From NCBI GenBank assembly GCA_964006375.1, contig OZ023264.1, positions 18,479,242-18,543,241 on the forward strand: a DNA stretch of 64,000 bases, given 5' to 3'. Both the position numbers and the translations under genes were made by a program. Shown here one piece after another: positions 1 to 11,903 of the stretch (the first letter of the stretch is position 1; each line of letters begins with the position of its first letter). Under the pieces are notes generated by a model, which saw nothing but the letters and a program-made list of their open reading frames with translations, did no database searches and was not told the DNA's origin. The stretch is from Tillus elongatus (taxonomy: Eukaryota > Arthropoda > Insecta > Coleoptera > Cleridae).

Positions 1-859
1 CTATATTGAGTTTTATTTTCAGATAGAGCATGTCAAACCAAGAACAATGACTCTACAATAGAACAGATTAGAAACCACAGGCACACAAAAGGTAAAAAGA
101 GCCAAGAATAAGAGCTTTCTGCATCTTCCACTATGGCCTACTGGTATCTATAAGCTGGAACGATGTTCAGTTCCACTATGAAGTACATCAAGAGAGCCGA
201 TTATCAGTATGACCAAATTTACAGAATGTCCTGGATGTAGGCATTTAAATTAGAAACGCGAAACACAATATTCATCTTGCTTTTCAGTCTCCTTGATGTT
301 ATATCTGCGAGAGCGGGGAATTTGATCAGTAAAATCTATTTATTCTCAAAATGCAGCAGGACGATATCTGGCGTGTTTGCACTAAGTAGGCGCAATCTTG
401 GGAGTGCATAGTTCCAGTAGATACGACACCTACCTCAACTGGCCTCAATATATATTGCGTAACATATAACACAATCGGTTGTTCTTCTTTTTATTATTAT
501 TACTACTTGTGTAATCCATCTTTCTAGCCAAAGAAATTTATATTTTGTACTGAAACAAATACGCCAATTCCAAATCGGCATGCATATAATGAGTGGTTGG
601 AGGACCCTCAGCAAAGAACAGATGCAAATAGATAATCAATCAGGCTAAAAGTAACTTTCATAAACCAAGAAGAAACTAAGTTATGTCCAAAGCTTCTGCC
701 GTATGGCAAAAATCATTGGTCGAAATTTCATCAGCATCTCCTTTCTTCTCATGATTTCCTGTGACGAAATAATCCCTATATAATCGTTTCTTTTTCCGTT
801 GATTCACTTCTAATTCTATGATTAAATCGCTGGCGTCAAATCCACCATATGTTTCTACT
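1..859. other. No gene seen (AT-rich intron or 3' flank)
   Basis: I see no coding region, RNA gene or terminal repeat here. I looked on the minus strand for the missing helix-loop-helix half of the daughterless-like gene, whose 3' exons should lie in this direction, and did not find it. Confidence 0.5.
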
Positions 860-1540
860 ATAAAGTCAAAAATTAGAGATATCCTTTTGCTAAGTGCATA
901 TTGAAAAATCTAAGACTTTCAGAAGACATCAGGGCTAGATAGGAAACGTAAACAGAAACAGTGGTAGATATTTTCAATTATTTAAAAAATTGTTCTGCAA
1001 CTATCCCTGTATCCAGCATCAGCCAAAAGAAAAAAAAACTACTTTTCTTGGCATTACCAGTATTTCTTGGGCTTTGGACAAATGTCCCCACACCAAAATT
1101 CCATATGAAAGCAAAAGATGGAAATGTGCATAGTATGCCATAACTACATCAAAACCTGCAGCTTTCCAGAGCATTAGATAAATAGTTCAGGACCTTTTCT
1201 TACACATATTAACATATGTGTGGGTTTGTGTGTGGGTGTGTGTCCCAGTTAGGTCTGTTTGAAAGTGAACTTCTCAGAATTTATTGGTAGGTTGTCACAA
1301 CTGTTATTAGAGGTAAGCATCTTAGTATGAATCAACCAATATTCTGCTTCCCTTAGAGCTTTCTGACTTTTGGTGTTCACTTGAGCCCTACTTTAGCGAA
1401 TGTTCAGAACAGGGGTGTCGTGTACATATAAATAACAGTAAATCATTAAAATATATTGTAAACAAAAGTGGACCTAATATTGAGCCTTGTGGCACTCCTG
1501 ATGTTATCGGTGCCCACTCTAAAGGAGCAGATTTTGTAAT
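860..1540 (-). pseudogene. Non-LTR retrotransposon reverse transcriptase remnant
   Basis: On the minus strand the palm motif SGVPQGSILGPLLF lies at about 1510-1440, followed by a run like the thumb region (ALREAEYWLI, about 1350) and then the C-terminal pattern YYAHFHLLLSYGILVWGH at about 1140-1080. This order is that of a CR1/Jockey-group reverse transcriptase. The catalytic FADD/YADD segment is not readable, stops and frameshifts are frequent, and there is no endonuclease domain. It is a 5'-truncated, dead copy. Clade assignment is uncertain. Confidence 0.6.
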
Positions 1541-2173
1541 CATCTTTTGAATTCAGCAATAAGGGTCCGAACATGTCAGTTGTATATAAAACATATAAAC
1601 AACATAAAAACATTTAAGACGCATCTAAACAGTATATATATTTCGATTATTAACTTTAATATAGAGCAGATTGTCCCTGGAGTTTTTTTTTGATGCTGGA
1701 GTTGCATATATATATATGTTTGTGGTCTTCCTTTTTCTTTGTTATTGTGCCATTATCTTTTATTTCAACGCTATTTCTATTTTGTTAGTTTGCAACGTAA
1801 TTTTTTGAAATAAAGGTTATGTATTATTACTAGAGGTGTGCAAACCCATGTTTTTTCTTGAACCGAACTATGCACGCACCGAATCAAATATGTTGCCTTG
1901 GACTTCGAATCTCTGAAATAGTATGTTTAAGGTTAAAAATTCAAAATCGAACATTGAACTAACCAAAATTCTTCAATGTTCATATATTATTTCCTCAAAA
2001 AAAATTTTTGGTATATTGTAGCATACAATATTTGGTATGTAGAATATATGTTTTCCTTTTGCAAAAAGCAAAGGTTTGACAAAATTTGCAGGTTGATCGC
2101 TTGAAAATGCCTTCAGGTGCTGATGTTAGTTGTGATGATGGCTCAACATTGAACCAAAAACACACCAAAATAT

Positions 2174-3761
2174 TAGAGGTGTGCGAACCCATGTTTTGTT
2201 CGAACCGAACTATAAACGAACCCAAGCAAATATGTTGCATCGAACTTCGAACCTCTGAAATAGTATGTCTAAGGTTCACAGTCTAACTTCGAACTTCTTA
2301 GAAATTCAAAATCGAACATCGAACTACCCAAAATTCTTCAGTGTTCGTATATCATTTCCTTAAATACAAAATTTAGGAATATTGTAACATACAATATTTG
2401 ATATGTAAAAGATTCCCACTCTTTTTACAAAAAGGAAAGGTTCGACAAGTTTGCAGGTTGATTGGGTGAAAATGTCCTCTAGTGCTGAACTTTGTGCAGA
2501 TGGGTCAATGTTAAATCAAAACCACAAAAACAAAAAATATTTCAAACTTTTTTAGATTTCTAGATCTATAGATAAGCTCAATTATAAATATGTTGTTGTT
2601 TGGTATTGGCTAGGCAGTTGTTATTACGTGTGTGGTTCCTGGATTGTAGTTACTGCTGTTACATATTAAAATGGACTGTATCGTGTTATGAAATAAAATC
2701 ATTTGGAAACACTTAACTTAGTTATATATTTAAAGCAATAAAAACTATATACTATTGATATACATTATATATAGGCGGAACGTGTAATACCACAACGCAT
2801 GGTCGTGTACGAACCAAATGCACTCGGTGCTGAAGCTTTTCGAAGCTGATCTGTTGAACGAATAGGCTATATAAACTATATACTGTTGATATAGATTATA
2901 TATAGGCGGAACGTGTAATACCACAACACGTGGTCATGTACGAATCAAATGCACTCGGTGCTGAAGCTCTTCGAAGTTGATCTGTTGAACGAATAGACTT
3001 TGTCCAGGTATTCATTATTGCAGGTACCCTGTTTTCGAGGGATGGGACATGCGCACAATACATTGCAGTTATGTCAGCTTGCTTGTGACATGCAAGACTG
3101 CACTGCTATAACTTCAAAGTTGCGCGGTAAAACTAGACAGCAGTTTTAGCAAACATATTGAGAGGGTTTAAAGTGAGCATGATAGGTATAAAATATTCAC
3201 TAACTATAAACTGTCTCCTGCTTGTGAATATTTAACTGTTTTGGCTCACTGTGAAATAAAGCATGTTGAAACCAGTGTTTTCCAAAGGCAATCTGCAATT
3301 ATCCTCAAATTCTGAAAATTTACGTTGCCGATCGCCTTCGAACACCACCATCATAATGTTGTTACTGAAATAGGTGTTGGGAGGCTAGGACATACAAGAA
3401 AGATAATTCTGTGATTGCTAAATGGCTCCGTCGTGTCTCAAAATGTGTCCCATCTACTGTCAAAAATATGCATGAGTGAAATCTTCTAAAATTACGCTAT
3501 CGACTCAATGAGACCGATAACGAGTTTAAAGCGCCGCTACTGAGTTAAAGGGGCCGCAACTTCGCTACCTTTGGCAACATTCAATGCCTGTAAAGTTAAA
3601 TTTTGAAGTATTTTTGAGCAACGAACTTCCAACTATTTTTAAGAATTACATATTTCGAACTTCGAACTACTTCAACATCGCTAGTGCGAACATATTTTCG
3701 AACCGAAGGTTCGGTTCGAGTTCGGGTTCGGTTCGGAATTTCGAAGCTTCGCACACCTCTA
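2174..3761. mobile_element. Non-autonomous hAT element (nested copy)
   Basis: This 1588-bp element starts TAGAGGTGTGCGAACC and ends in the inverted CGCACACCTCTA. It is flanked by a perfect 8-bp direct repeat CAAAATAT (2166-2173 and 3762-3769), the target-site size of hAT transposases. Subterminal CGAAC words are abundant. There is no open frame long enough for a transposase, so it must have been moved in trans. It lies inside a sister copy and is therefore younger than it. Confidence 0.85.
2742..2997. repeat. Tandem duplication inside the nested hAT element
   Basis: A unit of about 130 bp, beginning AAACTATATACT, occurs twice in a row with few differences. Both copies hold GGCGGAACGTGTAATACCAC and CACTCGGTGCTGAAGC. 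I see no known function. Confidence 0.7.
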
Positions 3762-4463
3762 CAAAATATATTGAAAACTTTTTTAGATTTCTACACCTAT
3801 AGCTACGCTCAACTATATGTACTTTTTGTCTTTCGGTATTATTTTATTAGGCAGTTTTAAATAGAGGGGGTTAAAGTTGAGCATGATAGTTATACAATAA
3901 CCACTTGAAATTTTAATTGTGTATTGATTGAGAATATTAACTATTGTTTTGGCTCATTGTAAAAGAGGGCATGTTCAATGTAGTATTTCCAGAAGGCAAT
4001 CTGCAATTAAAATCATAAATTCTGAAAAATTACATTACTGATTGCTTTTAAACACTGACATTATAATGTTGTAACCAAAGAAGGCGTTCGGATGCTAGGA
4101 TGTATAAAAAAAAGCTATGTTTGTTAAATGGCTCTGACAAGCCTCAATGGCTCTGTCAGGTCTCAATGCCTCCCACCAACTGATAAAAATTTGCATTAGT
4201 GAAATCTCCGCAAATTACGCTACCAACTCAATGGGGCCAATACAGAGTTCAAAGCGCCGCTACCGAATTAATGGGGCCGCTGCTGGCTTACAACTTCGCT
4301 ATACCTTTGGCAGCTTCTAATGACAGTAATGTTGAATTTTGAAATATTTTTGAACAACGAACTTCAAACTACTTTAACATCGCCGGCGCGTACAATTTTT
4401 CAAACTGATGGTTCGTTTCAAGTTCAGGTTCGGTGTGAAATTTCGAAACTTCACACATTTCTA

Positions 4464-5691
4464 ATTATTATTATTATACCGATATTGTAGGGTATCATTG
4501 TTGGTGGTTTAAGGTGCATTTTGAAAATATAACAAAATATAGTGCATTCTGTATAAAAAATGTGTTATGTGCTGTGGGAAAACCAAAAAGCCTGTAGAAG
4601 CCTTGGTATTCTTAAATTGAAGTGCAAATAGATAGAAATAAATGTACCCCATTTTTATACGTTAAAAATTATTTCAAACAAGGTTGTTTCCAGTAGAAAG
4701 TCACTTTTTTAAGTGAATTTGATGTACAAGTACAAGGCATATGAGTTATTGAATACATGACGCTTGAAGATAAAAAGAATGGAGAAACAAAGAAAGAAAT
4801 GTGGAAATACGGATTATTTTTCACAGGGTTGCACTTCACTTTTCGAAACCTTCAAAGCCTGATATTTTTTTCCATTGTTGATCTGGTTAAGAAAGTTTTT
4901 TGAAAAACTTGTGATCGTGAGTTGTAGAATTAAAATTGTGTGTATCAACTTAAAAATCATCTGTATATGTATGACTTAATTACCAAATTAAAGTCAAAGA
5001 AGGTATTAAAATATATTGAGACTGATTTAGGAAAGGGAGAGTGATTTTTACACAAAATATGTTGATATAGAAACAGATGTATCACGTAAATTCGTTGTCA
5101 TTTTTAAATCGTTAAATCAGCAAGATAATACATGACTATAATAATTTTTAATATTTATCGCTACAATAACTATCAAATTTAATTAACCAAAATACAATAT
5201 ATGTTAGATTTTACTATATGACAGTAAGATAGAGAAGAAAGATCATCTTAATATAAATGTAGCATATTTAGCAAGGTCAACAAGGGTAATTTTACCTACT
5301 ATGTAATCTTATTTAATTGCAACTTCACAAACTTATCGAATATATTATATAAGGGTTTCTTCACCTTATATAATATATCACAATTTGTAATTATTAAATA
5401 GTATTTTTATTCTTACAATTTCAAAAAATAAGCAATTACTTTTCTTTATCTAGATTGGTGAGTTATTTGGTATTTTGTTTTTCATTGCATGATACAGATT
5501 ATTTGTAAGATCCTTAAAACAAATAATAAACATTACAGGCCCTCCGTTTTATGGCTCTGGCCTAGTGGCCTAGTTGTAAGTAATATAATATATAATGAGG
5601 GTGAATACATTCAAAATGACGAAATTTTATTTTATATAAGTGACAGGTTTCAGTGTACACCCAGTTTTGGTGAGTTGGACAGTTGCAAGTC
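4464..5691. other. No gene seen
   Basis: AT-rich sequence with no recognisable coding, RNA or terminal-repeat signal. The reading frame that enters the next element from here at 5489 is accidental; homology to the retrotransposon begins only near 5692. Confidence 0.5.
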
Positions 5692-7487
5692 AATTAAATC
5701 TATTGGGAATAATTTCTGCAAGAGCACGTTCCCACCTCTTCTCTCAGGGGATAAAATTGTTTCTACCGCCCTGGGTAAGGCTGAACTTTTTGCCTCGTTC
5801 GCCGGCAATTCTACTCTCAACCCACCTCCAAATGTGCAACCACCAACAGTCCCCAATGTCGCGCATAAAATGACGGATATCATTTTCAAAACTGGAAAGG
5901 TACGAAAGATGCTCTCTTCTCTTAATACCAGGAAAGCCTCTGGCCTTGACAAGATCCCAGCAATTGTTCTCAAAAAATGCGCACCAGAACTTGCTCCTGT
6001 CCTGACTCGTCTGTTTAAGACATCTTACAATAGAGGCATATTCCCTAGTAATTGGAAAACTGCTCGAGTACAACCCGTCCCCAAGAAAGGATCAAAAGCA
6101 CTTCCTAGCAACTACAGGCCTATTTCTCTCCTTTCAGTCATCTCTAAAGTGATGGAAAAGTATATAAACACTGAATTACTAAAATTTCTTGAAAAACACT
6201 GTCTAATCCACGACAGGCAGTATGGATTCTGTCAGCGCAGATCAACTGCCGACCTCTTTTCCTTTGTCACCCATTCTTGGAACAAGTCTATGGAACTACA
6301 CGGTGAATCCCAGATTGTCGCTCTAGACATATCCAAAGCATTTTACCAGGTCTGGCACGCAGCGCTGCTTAATAAACTTCCGGCATATGGCCTACCACCA
6401 AAACTCTGTACATGGACAGCAAATTTCCTCTCCAACCGCAGCATTTCTGTTGTCGTGGATGGCCATTCCTCTAAACTGTATCCAATTAATGCAAGAGTTC
6501 CTCAAGGTTCAGCTTTAGCCCCTACTTTATTTCTTCTCCACATCAATGACCTCCTCTCTAGCACATCCAACCCAGTTCACAGTTACGCAGACGACAACAC
6601 CCTCCACTCCAATATACAATATTCTAAGCCTGTCTCTTTAGCCCAACTAGATGAGGAACGCAGACTCATGGAGGGTTCTATCTCCGTGGATCTCCAAAAA
6701 AATATTAGACTGGGGAAGTAGAAATCTTGTACAATTCAACCCCACCAAATCACAGTCTTGCTTTCTTTCTCATAAGAGATACACTAGCCCTAGACCCATC
6801 ACAATAAACAACCAAGTTATTCAAAGTAATGAGTCCTTTTCACTTGTTGGCATCTCTGTGGATCGAAATCTCAATTGGCACCAACATGTCACATCAATTG
6901 CAGAAGCGGCTGCTAATAAATTAGGTTTCCTCTTCCGGGCTCGCAAATACTTTTCACCAGCTAATCTCTATACCTTATATACTTCACAAATAAGGCCAAA
7001 CCTCGAATACTGTTCCCACATCTGGGGTGCTGCTGCCGCTTCTACACTCGCTATCCTGGACTCCATTTAGAAGAGAGCTATATGTCTCATCGGTGACCCT
7101 ACCCTCACCCAAAGGCTGCCATCCCTTGCCCACCGACGTGCCGTTGGTGACCTCTCTCTCTTTTATAGATGTCTGCACAGGCACTGCTCAGAGGAGCTTT
7201 CTTCCATAATTCCTCCACCTGCTGCCCCCAACAGATCTACCAGGGGAACAGAGGGAATCACCCTTTTACTGTCCAGGTCACCAGACATAGAACATCTTGT
7301 TATGCCCGCTCTTCTCTCCCGAGGACTTCCAAGTTGTGCAACTCCGTGCCGGCACATGTTTTTTCTTCTCCCCCGAACCTCCAAACCTTCAAGTCCAGAA
7401 TTAACAAGTTGCCTCTTTCCTCCTTATCGACACCCACGGTACGATAGTATTTAGCTGTGTGCCCTCGTGGTGTGTTGTTGAAATAAA
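5692..7487 (+). mobile_element. APE-type non-LTR retrotransposon, family A copy 1 (5'-truncated)
   Basis: This fragment codes for most of a reverse transcriptase: NYRPISLLSVISKVMEKY, LDISKAF, VPQGSALAPTLFLL and YADDNTLH appear in the expected order between 6110 and 6610. The frame shifts near 6700 and meets a stop at 7070; the C-terminal part continues in other frames to about 7447. The 3' end has the family tail CCCTCGTGGTGTGTTGTTGAAATAAATA. The endonuclease is missing through 5' truncation. Three more copies are at 42066-45055 (-), 55208-55935 (+) and 56797-59558 (-). The catalytic YADD is intact, but the KAFDQ of other copies reads KAFYQ here. Confidence 0.85.
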
Positions 7488-7499
7488 TAAAAAATTAAG

Positions 7500-9255
7500 G
7501 ATAGGACAAACGTTAGTAGAAAAAGCTTATCCTTTCTTGTCATTTACAGGTCACCATTAGGTAGCCAAGATCAGTTTAATTTTGAGCTCAATAAATATTT
7601 AAGCTCCCTAAGAGATAACATGGACTGGAGAGTTATTGTTGGAGATATAAACATGGACACTCTGGCGGACTGTGAATATACTGAGGGCTATCTATACATA
7701 ACGAGTGAGAGTGGGTTTGTATCTACCATAAACTGCCCTACAAGGGTGCACAGAAATTTAACAAAAATGCAAGGCAACAGAGTTTAAATGAGGAATAATA
7801 GAGACGAGAAGAACCGGTCGTTGTGCGGTTTTTGGTCTGATAAGTATTGACAGTGATAGATAAAACGTTTCCATTCTTGATAGATAATTTCAATTCTTGA
7901 AAGAGACTTTGTTAATGGACCCGGAATATTAAGGGTTATGGAATGCAAAAGCGGGAGTGGGGTATCCGGTGCTAATACTGTGGAACAAACAACAGAGAAG
8001 TTTTTGGAGATACTTATACTTTGCATAAAGAGGAATACATGCAATAATATGTACAGAACATTACAACGTTATCCAGAAAAATGCAGCGCTGAGAGAGAAA
8101 CATAACGAGTATTGAAATAAAGTAAGCAAGGCTATAAGAACTGCAAAGGGGAATTTTTTCCAGGTAAATATTCTAACGGGTAGAAATAGCAGCAAAGGTC
8201 CCTGGGATACAATTAGTAAGATTAGAAGCGGAGGAAAAAAGTCAGAAAAACCTGTAGAGGAGATTGGAGATGACAATAAGGACATGGTTAGGAACAAAAG
8301 GAACATAGCAATTGTTTTCAACTATTATGCAAATATAGGTAACAAACAGGCGGAAGGTTTGGTTCTGAGGGCAGGTCTACCAAGATCACTGTTTCCAGAG
8401 AAATCGGCTCTGCCTACTGGCGGAAGGTTTGTTTCTGATGGCAGGTCTACCAAGATAACCGTTTCCAGAAAAATCGGCTCTGCTTATTTGTCTCATGTAA
8501 ACGGAAACAAGCACCTGGGTTGGAGGGAGTTAGAGCTGAAATATTGAAGGAAACTTGCCCCTATGTTGTCTCCTTTACCTCATAAATTTTTTTGAATATG
8601 GAATCTGCCCAACAGCACATAAGATGACAATCACTAAACCATTATATAAATCTGGTTTAGCATCTGAAGTTGCTAATTATCAACCAACCAGTTTAATATC
8701 GTGTTGCAAAAATTGAAAAAAAAGGCCCTAAATCAAGAATAGCGTCACTTCTTGAAAATAACGTTGATCTATCAAATAAACCGTTTGGATTTAGGGTGGG
8801 AAAATCAACGCAGGATGCTATCGCAAGCATAATCTCAAACGTGTATTTTTGAACAGACCAAAGCTACCGCTGTTTGGGTATATTTATAGATTTAGCAAAG
8901 GTGTTTGATACTGTCGATCCCAAACAACTAAAACTACTAAGGCTGGTGTGTGGGATTTACAGGTGTTGCGTATAATTTGCTAAGGAGTTACGTGGCTGTG
9001 TTGAAATCAGAAGAGAAAAGAGCGACTTAAGAACGGTTGAATATGGAGTACCACAGGAGACTGTGTTAGGTCCTACATTGTTTAGCATCTATATCAATGA
9101 CCTTTTGAATGTCAAGTGTAATGGGGATATTCAGGGTTTTGGTGATAATATGGTGGTTGTATTCTGGAGTGTGTGTGGGCAAAGTTAAAAGACAGCAGAA
9201 GAGGGATTTTTCAAAATTAAGTGCTGGTTTGATGACAGCTTGTTCACGTGAACAT
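7500..9255 (+). pseudogene. Degenerate EN-RT non-LTR element
   Basis: The first part (about 7550-7760) reads like an apurinic endonuclease: WRVIVGDINMDTL and FVSTINCPTRV. Further on come the fingers and palm of a reverse transcriptase: PFGFRVGKSTQDAI (8780), LGIFIDLAKVFDTVD (8875) and VPQETVLGPTLFSIYINDL (9050). The catalytic box reads FGDN instead of Y/FADD, so the enzyme is dead, and stops are frequent. A stretch of about 65 bp at 8346-8480 (GGCGGAAGGTTTG...) is duplicated in tandem. It differs in sequence from family A. Confidence 0.7.
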
Positions 9256-9700
9256 AAAGAAGACTTAGGACTAACGACTCACATAAAGCAATCTTGTTTC
9301 CACGATTTAAGTGGCCTCTGTTTGGATAAACGAGTGTCAAACTACTAAAAGATCGTGTAATAATTTTATTGCCATGAAAAGCGAATGTCAACTCATCATC
9401 CAGCTCCAAGTCCAAACTTCTGCACACTCTGATTAACTGCAGTTGCTGACCCCTAGTTTCTATACGTATTAGACTCTTCCATCATTCTTTTACAAGTCTT
9501 GGACCCAATAACATAATCTTCGACATCCCTGGATTGACTTAATGTTCACACGCTTTTTACAAAACCAAATGGCCCAACAGGAAATTGTACTACATTCTAG
9601 TGTCTGCACGCCACAAGCTTCACACAGAGAACCAATAAAATAGCTAAACGGTTTTTCCAAAACAAGTGAAAACACATGTGAAGGTTTCCATATGTTCTAT
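9240..9700 (-). pseudogene. Reverse transcriptase thumb/C-terminal fragment
   Basis: On the minus strand the fragment reads SKIMLLGP (about 9510) and then SLDLELDDELTFAFHGNKI and KIALCESLVLSLL. This is the usual thumb pattern after the catalytic region of APE-type elements. It faces the preceding remnant tail to tail, so two insertions of opposite polarity meet near 9250. No end or target duplication could be fixed. Confidence 0.55.
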
Positions 9701-10087
9701 TAGTTTTTCATGCAGGCTATCAGTAAACGTAACGCTGCCAAATGGGACAGGCTCCATTTATTCTGCCACTCCATTAAAAAAAAATGCACAATATGAAGGA
9801 TCATATTGAAAATCTGTTTGGTGGCATTAAAAACGGTGCAGAATGCAGCATTGAATTAACACCGGGCAAACCAGGGCTTTAAGCTAGAAGTGTATTTCTT
9901 TTTGGGCTAATTAAAGCAATAAAAAAAATTACCAGCTTGAAGTTGACTTATTTATGTACTTAATTTAGAAAAAATCTTGTTAACACTGCTACTAATATGA
10001 ACTACAATTATACTGAGATGGGCATATAAGGAGAGTGCAAGAAATGGACATATCAACAAATGTTACCAGGAATGTGCCTTTACATAC

Positions 10088-10183
10088 CGTTCACGGACAT
10101 TGTTGGCCTGTCTACGTTCTTTCTCACGTACGGCCTTGTTGCCTGGATCTTCGCTTTCGTCTTCGTCCGCATTACTTGAACAA
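10088..10183 (-). CDS. da: Daughterless/E-protein: acidic stretch and basic region of the bHLH (exon)
   Basis: The exon is 96 bp, with acceptor CTTTCTCGATAG and donor GTATGT on the minus strand. Its first base completes a Tyr codon begun in the previous exon. It then encodes CSSNADEDESEDPGNKAV and REKERRQANNVRER. This matches the acidic segment and the basic DNA-contacting half of class I bHLH factors, which bind E-boxes as homodimers or with tissue-specific bHLH partners in the nucleus. The exon ends inside the last Arg codon (CG|), so helix 1, loop and helix 2 must come from another exon, not found in positions 1-10087. One residue stands out: the near-invariant Ala of NNARER is Val here, a residue that Twist-type factors have. 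Confidence 0.88.
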
Positions 10184-10453
10184 CTATCGAGAAAGAAATT
10201 ACAAACTCTGATGCATGGAACTTGGAAAACTAGAAAATTTAACATTTGTATTTTATATTACACCCTCACTAACTACACTCCAGTTTTCCCAAGTTCCATA
10301 CTGTCAAGGTATAAATGAAAAATGGACAAGGAATTAAATAATCTGTTAATTTGAGAATAATTATTGATGTGAAACTCAAATTAATGTAAATATTAATTTA
10401 AAAAAAAATCAAATAGTTTTGATGGTAGTCAAAATTAATAAAAACAAACTCAC

Positions 10454-10559
10454 TATCGCCTCGACCTCTTTGACGATTTAGGTCCGCTTGTTGAGTTAGG
10501 TTGAACTTCTACTGAACTAGATGGTTTTGTGTCACCATCTGGGGGTTCTTTACGTTTTT
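10454..10559 (-). CDS. da: Daughterless/E-protein: linker exon ending RRY
   Basis: The exon is 106 bp, acceptor TTTTTTTTACAG and donor GTGAGT. It enters with two bases and leaves with two (phases 1 and 2), which fit both neighbours exactly. It encodes KRKEPPDGDTKPSSSVEVQP and then a Ser/Lys-rich run ending KRSRRY; with the next exon this gives RRYCSS, as in Drosophila Daughterless just before the acidic stretch. The Lys/Arg-rich ends may help nuclear localisation (inference). The 3' tail of a CR1-like element lies about 30 bp upstream of its acceptor. Confidence 0.88.
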
Positions 10560-10579
10560 CTGTAAAAAAAAAAAGTTTA

Positions 10580-11892
10580 AATTTTTTCATTTATTTATTT
10601 ACTGATAATCCATTTGTGTACAAATAACGAAAAACCAAAATGTAGCTAATTAGAACAAAGAAAAAAAGGATACAGTACATATTGTGCACAAATATACATA
10701 AGATTGTATTCTAACTTAAAACTTAACCTAAACTGGTGTCTGAAGGACATGACAGGTAGAGCAAAGAAGAATGCGGTTCCAACAAGGCTAGCCTTGTAAC
10801 TGGAGAGCTTTCACCATAGTTGCTTCGGTGAAATTTTAGGTCGAGCAGGTATTTGCCTCTTGTAACATGACCTGCCACATTAAACCCCATCAAGAAGGGT
10901 ACAGCTGGGGAATTCCAAACTGAGTTCACAATCTTATATAAGATTCAAATCAAGGTAAGTTCTTTGCTGAGCCACAGATTGAACATCCAACATGGAGCAC
11001 ATCTCACTATGCGAATAATTAACTTGCAAGATACCTCTTTGGAGTCCACAAAACCATTCACAATTTTGAATATAAAACAGAGTCTGGCCACTGTTCTGCG
11101 GGCATCAAGAGAGCTCAGCGTTAACAAACTTTGTATCTCCCCATAGTCATGATCAGGTATGGAATAACCAAGTCTATAAGAGCAGTGCCGCAGAAAGGCA
11201 TGCTGCACACTTTCAACAGCCCCCGTGTGGCTGGCATAATAAGGGGACCACACTATCGATGCATACTCGAGTACACTTCTAACAATAAAACAGTAAACAC
11301 ATCTGACGGTATCCAAATGAAAAAAGTCTACAGTTTCTCACAACAAAGCCCAAAAGTTTAGAGGCTTTCATGGTAATATTCTTTATGTGCTGTAACACCA
11401 AGGATCTTGATCTGGTTAACATAAGACAAAAGCTCACCAATTACCCAATATGAAGTCCCAAACTTCCTCCCTCCTCTGAAAAAGCTGATATGAGAGCATT
11501 TGCTGATGTTAAGATTTAATTTGTTGTCAAAGCACCATAAAGAGTGACACTCTAAATCATCCTGCAACTCCTGCTGATCCTGAAGGCTAGTTATCACCTT
11601 AAACAACTTCATATCATCAGCAAACATCGACACTCACTACCAGCAAAGATATGGATCACATCGTTAATAAAAAGATTGAATAAAAGTGGTGTGAACAGTG
11701 ACCTCCCCGCGGAACACCAGATGTCATGTGAACAATATCTGAGGTACCAGTCAGAAAAACTCTCAAACCAGGCCACCAAACAATCACTGAAGCCAAGCCA
11801 CACTTTCAATATAATCAGAATGAACACTATATGAGGGCAACCACACAGGCCAACAGAAAGTGAGTTGAAAATAGTGCAAAAGACATCAGCCA
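10580..11892 (-). mobile_element. CR1-like non-LTR element (family B), 3' part
   Basis: Reading on the minus strand: LLFNLFINDVIHIF (about 11700), the catalytic box FADDMKLFKVI (about 11620), LNLNISKCSHISF, and the C-terminal part SVLEYASIVWSPYYASH (about 11260). The 3' end is an AAAT-type tail (GTAAATAAATAAATG, near 10600), as in the better copy at 18700-20461. Frames are broken in several places. Sequence to about 11870 may be one copy, and the last bases before the insertion at 11904 another; I could not fix the junction. Confidence 0.7.
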
Positions 11893-11903
11893 TAGTGTTC
11901 CTT

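Larger units (their letters stand above)
1831..4463. mobile_element. Non-autonomous hAT element (outer copy)
   Basis: The left end TAGAGGTGTGCAAACC and the degenerate right end CACACATTTCTA form hAT-type inverted termini. They are flanked by ATTATTAC (1823-1830) and ATTATTAT (4464-4471), an 8-bp target duplication with one mismatch. Both ends carry many short GAAC/GTTC-type subterminal words, as hAT elements often do. No transposase reading frame is visible. A second copy of the same family sits inside it at 2174-3761, so the outer copy is only about 1 kb without that insertion. Confidence 0.75.

Noticed and set aside
961..1143. A 60-residue plus-strand reading frame
   Set aside because: It is the opposite strand of the reverse-transcriptase remnant (YYAHFHLLLSYGILVWGH on the minus strand).
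1590..1830. Possible 3' tail of a plus-strand non-LTR element ending TGAAATAAAGGTTATG
   Set aside because: Composition and the final AATAAA fit, but there is no coding sequence or family match to support it.
1..10087. The missing helix-loop-helix exon of the daughterless-like gene
   Set aside because: I searched the minus strand for the RDINEALKELGRM and NLNPKAAC regions and found neither; it presumably lies outside the window.
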